DNA from: Actinomadura spongiicola
GTDB taxonomy: Bacteria; Actinomycetota; Actinomycetes; Streptosporangiales; Streptosporangiaceae
NCBI RefSeq assembly: GCF_003432485.1
Contig: NZ_QVNQ01000015.1
Location: 1-64,000, forward strand
Length of the DNA: 64,000 bases
Direction of reading: 5' to 3'
How positions within the stretch are numbered: the stretch's first letter is position 1; each line of letters begins with the position of its first letter. A program made the translations under genes and the position numbers. The notes under the pieces are model-generated. The model ran no database searches. It was not told where the DNA came from and saw only the letters and a list, made by a program, of their open reading frames with translations. Of the stretch, positions 59,652 to 64,000 are shown one piece after another.

Positions 59652-61015
59652 CCGAACACGTGAACCGCCGTCCGGCCCCGGTCGGGTCGGCGGACGGGCA
59701 GGACCCGGCGCGGGAGGCCACGCGCGCCGTGGAGAACGTCCTCGCCGACCTCGGCGGCGGGCACCGCGGCGTGGTCGTCGACTCCCCGCCGGGCGCGGGC
59801 AAGTCGACGCTGGTGGTCCGCGCCGCCGCGCACCTCGCCGCGGCCGGTGAGCGGCTGATGATCGTGGCGCAGACCAACGAGCAGGTGGACGACCTCATCG
59901 ACCGGATCGCCGGACGGCACCCCGCCATCACGCTCGGACGGCTGTCGGCGTCGGGGTACGTCGCGTCCGAGCGGGTCCTGGCGCATCCCGCGGTGCGGGT
60001 CGCGCAGAAGGCCGACGACCTCGCCGAGCACACCATCGTGATCGCCACGGCGGCGAAATGGGCGACGCTCGCGGACGGGTCCTGGCCGTGGGCGATCGTG
60101 GACGAGGCATACCAGATGCGCTCCGACATGCTGCTGCGCATCGCGGGCCGGTTCGAGCGGGCGCTGTTCGTCGGCGACCCCGGGCAGCTCGACCCGTTCT
60201 CCACGGTCGAGGTCGAACGCTGGGCGGGCCTCACCTGGGACCCGATGCGCAGCGCGGTGTCCGTCCTGCTGGCCCACAACCCCGACCTGCCCGTGCACCG
60301 GCTGCCCGTGTCCTGGCGGCTGCCCGCGTCGGCGGCGCCGGTCGTGTCTGACGCGTTCTACCCGTTCACCGGATTCCGCGCCGGGACCGGCCACGACGAC
60401 CGGCGCCTGGAGTTCCAGGCGGGCGGCATGGGCACCACATACGATCGGGCCGTCGACGAGGCCGCGGCCACCGGCTGGGCCCTCTACGAACTGCCCGCCC
60501 GGCACACGCTGCGCACCGACGCCGAGGCCGTCCGGGCGACGGCGGCGCTCGCCGTCCGGCTGCTGCAGCGCGGCCCCGTCGCGCACTCCGAGCACGGCAC
60601 GAACCCGGTGGACGCCTCGCGCGTCGCCATCGGCGCCGCCCACCGCGACCAGGTCACCGCGATCCGCGCCGCCCTCGGCCCGCACGGCAACGGCATCACC
60701 GTCGACACCGCGAACCGGCTCCAGGGCCGCGAGTACGACGTGACGGTCGTCCTGCACCCGCTGTCGGGGCGCCGCGACGCGACCGCGTTCCACCTGGAGT
60801 CCGGGCGGCTGTGCGTCCTGACCTCACGGCACCGGCACGCGTGCGTCGTGGTCGCGCGGGCGGGCATCCCCGAACTGCTGGACGCGCACCCGTCCGCCGA
60901 ACCGGTGCACCTCGGCGTGCCGGTGAAGTTCCCGGACGGCTGGGAGGCCAACCAGTCGGTCCTCGCGCACCTGGCCCGGCACCGCGTCCCCGGAGAAGGA
61001 TCTTCGCCGGGTTGA
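59648..61015 (+). CDS. SF1 helicase, Upf1/Dna2-like
   Basis: 455 residues from the GTG at 59648, overlapping the upstream stop. Motifs: I PPGAGKST (47-54), Ia MIVAQTNEQVDDLI, II VDEAYQM (DEAY, 152-155), III FVGDPGQLDPF, IV VSWRLPASAAP, V TVDTANRLQGREYDVTVV, VI VLTSRHRHACVVVARAG. It lacks the barrel and stalk insertions of full-length Upf1/Dna2, which may be supplied by the upstream protein. It would unwind DNA or RNA with ATP. Physical overlap of genes and the nuclease two genes upstream argue for one complex. Confidence 0.85.
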   Translation: MTEHVNRRPAPVGSADGQDPAREATRAVENVLADLGGGHRGVVVDSPPGAGKSTLVVRAAAHLAAAGERLMIVAQTNEQVDDLIDRIAGRHPAITLGRLSASGYVASERVLAHPAVRVAQKADDLAEHTIVIATAAKWATLADGSWPWAIVDEAYQMRSDMLLRIAGRFERALFVGDPGQLDPFSTVEVERWAGLTWDPMRSAVSVLLAHNPDLPVHRLPVSWRLPASAAPVVSDAFYPFTGFRAGTGHDDRRLEFQAGGMGTTYDRAVDEAAATGWALYELPARHTLRTDAEAVRATAALAVRLLQRGPVAHSEHGTNPVDASRVAIGAAHRDQVTAIRAALGPHGNGITVDTANRLQGREYDVTVVLHPLSGRRDATAFHLESGRLCVLTSRHRHACVVVARAGIPELLDAHPSAEPVHLGVPVKFPDGWEANQSVLAHLARHRVPGEGSSPG

Positions 61016-61091
61016 AGATCGCGTCCCGGTACGAGGCGGGGTCCCGGGCGGATACTGTGAGATCCGGTGCCTCAGGATCAGGGGGAGGGAC

Positions 61092-61607
61092 ATGGAGGAC
61101 ATCGGCTTCATGTGCGCCCGTTGCGGCGGCGAGGTGCACGACGTCACCCACAATCGTGAGGGCTCGCTCGACGGGGTCGGCTACCGCCACAACCGGCGGG
61201 TGGAGCCGTGGGACCACGAGCTGGAACTGGCCGTCGGCGAACCCGCCCCGCGGGACCAGACCTGCGACTTCTGCGCGGCCCCCGGCCCGAGCTGGCTCTA
61301 CTACCCCACGCTCGACCCCGAGGACACCGACATGTTCGAGGTCGAGCTCGACACCACGCACCTGTCGGACGACGACACCGCCGTCGCCGTCCTGAACATG
61401 CTGTACCCGTGGTACGCGTGCGACACCTGCTCCGTGCTGGTCGCCGACCGCAACATCGACCTGCTCATCGACCGGGCCCTCGAACTCACCCCCGTCGCCG
61501 AGGACGGTCCCGTCGACGAGGAGACCGTCCGAGCGCGCCTCCAGGGCTCCCTGTCCGTCTTCTTCACGACCCGCCCCGGCCGCCCCCGACCCTCCAGAGT
61601 GCTCTGA
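61092..61607 (+). CDS. Zinc-ribbon protein associated with the nuclease-helicase cassette
   Basis: 171 residues, ATG preceded by GGGGGAGGG. TACTGT at 61053-61058 may give it its own promoter. Cysteine pairs are CARC near residue 8, CDFC near residue 58 and CDTC near residue 116, suggesting two zinc sites. The central part is acidic (LDPEDTDMFEVELDTTHLSD). No family is recognised. It is 76 nt downstream of the helicase on the same strand; its place in the cassette is likely but not certain. Confidence 0.65.
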   Translation: MEDIGFMCARCGGEVHDVTHNREGSLDGVGYRHNRRVEPWDHELELAVGEPAPRDQTCDFCAAPGPSWLYYPTLDPEDTDMFEVELDTTHLSDDDTAVAVLNMLYPWYACDTCSVLVADRNIDLLIDRALELTPVAEDGPVDEETVRARLQGSLSVFFTTRPGRPRPSRVL

Positions 61608-61706
61608 GCCCCTGGAGGAGTCATAACCGATCCCTGGACCGAACCCCAGCCGGGTCACGGTAAACCCGCACCATGGCGGCAGGCGGCCTGCTCGCAACGG
61701 GGGGTT

Positions 61707-61724
61707 CCAGGGGGTCCCCCCTGG
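61707..61724. terminator. GC hairpin downstream of the cassette
   Basis: CCAGGGGG and CCCCCTGG form a perfect 8-bp stem with a 2-nt centre. It is 100 nt after the zinc-ribbon gene. Similar GGGGGTCCCCC palindromes are frequent between actinomycete genes. Confidence 0.5.
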
Positions 61725-61790
61725 GTCAACACTGTCGGGTGGGCTCATTAGGATCGTCCCGTTTTGGTGTGGCGGACGGGGGAAGCAAGA

Positions 61791-62483
61791 ATGATCATTG
61801 AGAGACGGTTTCAGGGGCCGGACGGCACGGGGAACGGTGGATACGTCGCGGGACGTCTCGCGGGGCGCGTGCCGATCGACACGGTGACGGTGACGCTGCG
61901 GCGGCCGCCGCCGCTGGACACCGGGTTGACCGTCACGGCGGAGGACGAGCGCGGGCATCACGTGCGGCTCTGGGACGGGGAGTCGCTGATCGCCGAGGCG
62001 CTCGCGGGAGCCATCGTGGTACCGCCGATCGCCCCGGTCTCGTTCGAGGAGGCCCAGGACGCGGCGGAGAAGTTCCGGACGATCGGAAACCATCCCTTTC
62101 CGCGTTGTTTCGTGTGCGGACCGCTGCGGGAGCCCGGCGACGGGATGCGCCTCGAACCGGGGCCCGTCGCCGACGGCACGGTCGCGACGCCCTGGGTGCC
62201 GGAACGGGTGCCCGAGCGGGAACTGGTGTGGGCCGCGTTGGACTGTCCCGGCGGCTGGTCGTTCGACGTGGCGGGCCGTCCCGCCGTTCTCGGCACGATG
62301 ACCGGGCAGGTGATGGACGTGCCGAACGCGGGTGAGCGGTGCGTCGTGATGGGCCTCGCGCGCAGCCGCGAGGGACGCAAGCTGCACGCGGCGACGGCGC
62401 TGTACGGGGCGGACGGGCGGCTGCTCGGCCGCGCCGAACAGATCTGGATCGAGATCGACGATCCCGAGCGGTTCGGCGGCTGA
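61791..62483 (+). CDS. Hotdog-like (thioesterase-related) protein
   Basis: 230 residues from the ATG at 61791 (GGGGAAG upstream); the frame is open to 61764. It starts MIIERRFQGPDGTGNGGYVA, the usual opening of double-hotdog acyl-thioester proteins, and has RPPPLDTGLTVTAED in the N-half and an NHPFPRCFVCGPLREPGDGM middle with two cysteines, then CPGGWSF and RLLGRAEQIWIEID in the C-half. The likely role is hydrolysis or binding of an acyl-CoA; the catalytic residues are not certain. Confidence 0.7.
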   Translation: MIIERRFQGPDGTGNGGYVAGRLAGRVPIDTVTVTLRRPPPLDTGLTVTAEDERGHHVRLWDGESLIAEALAGAIVVPPIAPVSFEEAQDAAEKFRTIGNHPFPRCFVCGPLREPGDGMRLEPGPVADGTVATPWVPERVPERELVWAALDCPGGWSFDVAGRPAVLGTMTGQVMDVPNAGERCVVMGLARSREGRKLHAATALYGADGRLLGRAEQIWIEIDDPERFGG

Positions 62484-62500
62484 CCGCGCCGCCCGTCCGC

Positions 62501-63991
62501 TCAGGGCCCGGTGAACAGGGGGTCCTCGCGTTCCACGCCGTTGATCGGACGAACGTGGGTCGGCGGCTTGAGCGGGTCGACGGCCTCCGACGAGGCGGCC
62601 GACGTGAGTTCGGGGACGGGTGCGCCGAACGGGGCCGGGGGGCCGCTCCGCGCCTGCGACGCGGCCGGGAGCGATCCACCGATCGGGGGCGGGCCCGGCG
62701 GCAGCGCGCTCGGCGGCGCGAGCGCCGTGGGCGGCGCGGGCGTGCCGCCGCCGGGCATCCGGCCGCCCGGCGGGATGTTGGACGACAGCGTGTTGTGGGT
62801 GAACTGGTCGATCTGGCGCCGGGCGCGGTCGGCCTCGGCGCGGGCCGCGTCGCGTTCCTCGGCGAGGGCGGTCAGCGCGGCCTGCTGCTCGGCGACCGAC
62901 TGGGACAGCTGCCGCAACTGCACCGCCTGCTCGTTGAGCTTGGTGGCGAGCTCGTCGCGTTCGGCGACGGCGGCCAGGGCCTGGGCCTGCGCGGCGTCGC
63001 GTTCCTTGACGGCCTCCTCGGCGCGGGCGACCGCGCGGACGACCTCCGCCTCCGCCTCGGACTGCGCCCGTAGCGCGGCGGCGCGCTCGGCCTCGGCCTT
63101 GCTGGTGGCCTGCAGGGCGCGCTGCCGCTGCGCCTCGGTGTCGCGCATCGCGTTGCGCAGGTCCTCGGCGCCCTGCTTGGCGACGGCGGCCTCGACGCGC
63201 TGCGACTCGACGGCGCCCTCCGCCTCGGCGAGTTTGGCGTGCACCGCGACGAGTTCGGCGCGGGTGCTCTCCAGCGCGGCGAGCAGCTCGGTCTCGCGGG
63301 CCGCGACCCGGTCGCGTTCGCTCTCGGCGGCCAGCTTCGCGGTCATCGACTGCTGCGCGACCTGGTGGGCCTCCTCCCAGGCCTGCTGCGCGGCGTCGCG
63401 TTTCGCGGTGGCGACCTTGGCCTCCTCGCGGGCGCGGGAGGCGTCCCGCTCCGCGGTCTCGGCGCGCTGCCGGGCGGCGGTCGCCTCCTGCCACGCCTCC
63501 TGCGCCTTGCGTTGGGACGCGTCGCGTTCGCTCTGCGCGATGGCGAGCTCGCGGGCGGCCTCGGCCCGCACCTCGGCGACGCGCCGCTCGACCCCGGCGA
63601 CGCTGAGCTCGGACGTCAGCGAGTCCGCGAGCAGGTCGGCGGCCTTCTCCAGCCGCTCGACCATCTCCCAGGCGGAGGCGACCTGGCCGGTGAGGCCCGG
63701 CGCGTCGCGTCCACGGTCGCGGCGGTCGTGCGCCTCGCGGGCGCAGGCGCCGTCGTTGTCCTGGCAGTAGCGGACGGTGCGGACGGCGCCCACCGGCTGC
63801 GGGACGGGACGTCCGCAGTTCGCGCACGGCCACACGGTGACCGGGTCGCCCATCCGGGCGATCGCGGTCCCGGTGGACTCCGTGCCGGTGGACTCGGTTC
63901 CCCCGTCCCCCGCGCCTTCGGAGACCGCGCTCTGGGGAGCCGCGGCCGCCCCCACGGGGCCGCTATTGTCGCGCTCTTCGCTGTTAGGCAT
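62501..63991 (-). CDS. Long coiled-coil protein with N-terminal zinc finger
   Basis: 496 residues. Near residues 55-85 lies a Cys-rich motif (CANCGRPV, then VRYCQDNDGAC). Residues 105-400 are an almost unbroken coiled coil rich in Ala, Glu, Arg and Gln (for example ERDASQRKAQEAWQEATAAR). The last 90 residues are proline-rich and disordered (PPTALAPPSALPPGPPPIGG). A similar form is known as a conserved actinomycete hypothetical protein. It may be a scaffold or polar-growth-type filament protein. It is convergent with the hotdog-like gene, 17 nt apart. Confidence 0.7.
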   Translation of the reverse strand: MPNSEERDNSGPVGAAAAPQSAVSEGAGDGGTESTGTESTGTAIARMGDPVTVWPCANCGRPVPQPVGAVRTVRYCQDNDGACAREAHDRRDRGRDAPGLTGQVASAWEMVERLEKAADLLADSLTSELSVAGVERRVAEVRAEAARELAIAQSERDASQRKAQEAWQEATAARQRAETAERDASRAREEAKVATAKRDAAQQAWEEAHQVAQQSMTAKLAAESERDRVAARETELLAALESTRAELVAVHAKLAEAEGAVESQRVEAAVAKQGAEDLRNAMRDTEAQRQRALQATSKAEAERAAALRAQSEAEAEVVRAVARAEEAVKERDAAQAQALAAVAERDELATKLNEQAVQLRQLSQSVAEQQAALTALAEERDAARAEADRARRQIDQFTHNTLSSNIPPGGRMPGGGTPAPPTALAPPSALPPGPPPIGGSLPAASQARSGPPAPFGAPVPELTSAASSEAVDPLKPPTHVRPINGVEREDPLFTGP

Positions 63992-64000
63992 GGAATGAAC

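Noticed and set aside
60696..63833. 1045-codon minus-strand open frame
   Set aside because: It crosses four real genes on either strand, is Arg/Pro/Gly-rich low complexity, and has no recognisable domain; a shadow of high GC.

Overview
The window is GC-rich DNA from an actinomycete. It carries a PIG-L (mycothiol-type) deacetylase, F420-type luciferase-like and deazaflavin oxidoreductases, a class II DAHP synthase, an RsbU/V/W-type partner-switching module, XRE-DUF5753 and small HTH regulators, leaderless genes and many GTG/TTG starts. The set fits Streptosporangiales, and an Actinomadura-like organism is my best guess from family knowledge; I could not run a search. No integrase, transposase, CRISPR array or complete tRNA/rRNA gene was seen. 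The extreme left edge looks like the promoter region of an rRNA operon that runs leftwards out of the window.

Layout. 0-4.4 kb is housekeeping: rrn-type promoters, an RlmA-type rRNA methyltransferase, thioredoxin, a group 2 sigma factor and DAHP synthase. 4.8-13.2 kb is a signalling island: a minus-strand phosphatase-STAS-ATPase partner-switching operon is divergent from a 1409-residue cytosolic poly-HAMP hybrid histidine kinase and its response regulator. 13.4-23.4 kb is mixed metabolism: gltX, a DinB-like protein, an AraC-type regulator, an O-methyltransferase, a secreted HNH nuclease, a HAD-like protein, a PIG-L deacetylase, GNAT, VOC, an APH-fold kinase and an LLM oxidoreductase. 23.8-27.2 kb is a short-chain dehydrogenase / benzoylformate decarboxylase / IclR cluster closed by a very strong terminator.

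28-49 kb is accessory in character. It has long non-coding stretches, several tandem repeats (137, about 102, 108 and about 145 bp), gene remnants and isolated genes: an AlkZ/YcaQ-like winged-helix protein, a DUF2786 protein, a cupin, a truncated BTAD-associated membrane protein, an aldo-keto reductase, a Ser/Thr kinase, a TenA-like protein, gltA and a double MazG-like protein. Two paralogous proteins of unknown function (34630 and 44750) and an unrelated three-HTH protein (38866) share an upstream element, TTATCCACAGA followed by a small dyad, at nearly the same distance from the start codon.

49-56 kb holds TetR/LLM, a small HPF-like protein, an XRE-DUF5753 regulator, a deazaflavin-dependent reductase, an APH-fold pseudokinase, an imine reductase/HIBADH-type enzyme and a methyltransferase. 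56.2-61.6 kb is the most interesting cassette. It is a coupled set made of a coiled-coil protein, an Fe-S PD-(D/E)XK (Cas4/Dna2-like) nuclease, a protein with a predicted beta-barrel end, an SF1 Upf1-like helicase and a zinc-ribbon protein. Together they look like a Dna2-type nuclease-helicase split over several genes. The window ends with a hotdog-like protein and a long coiled-coil protein.
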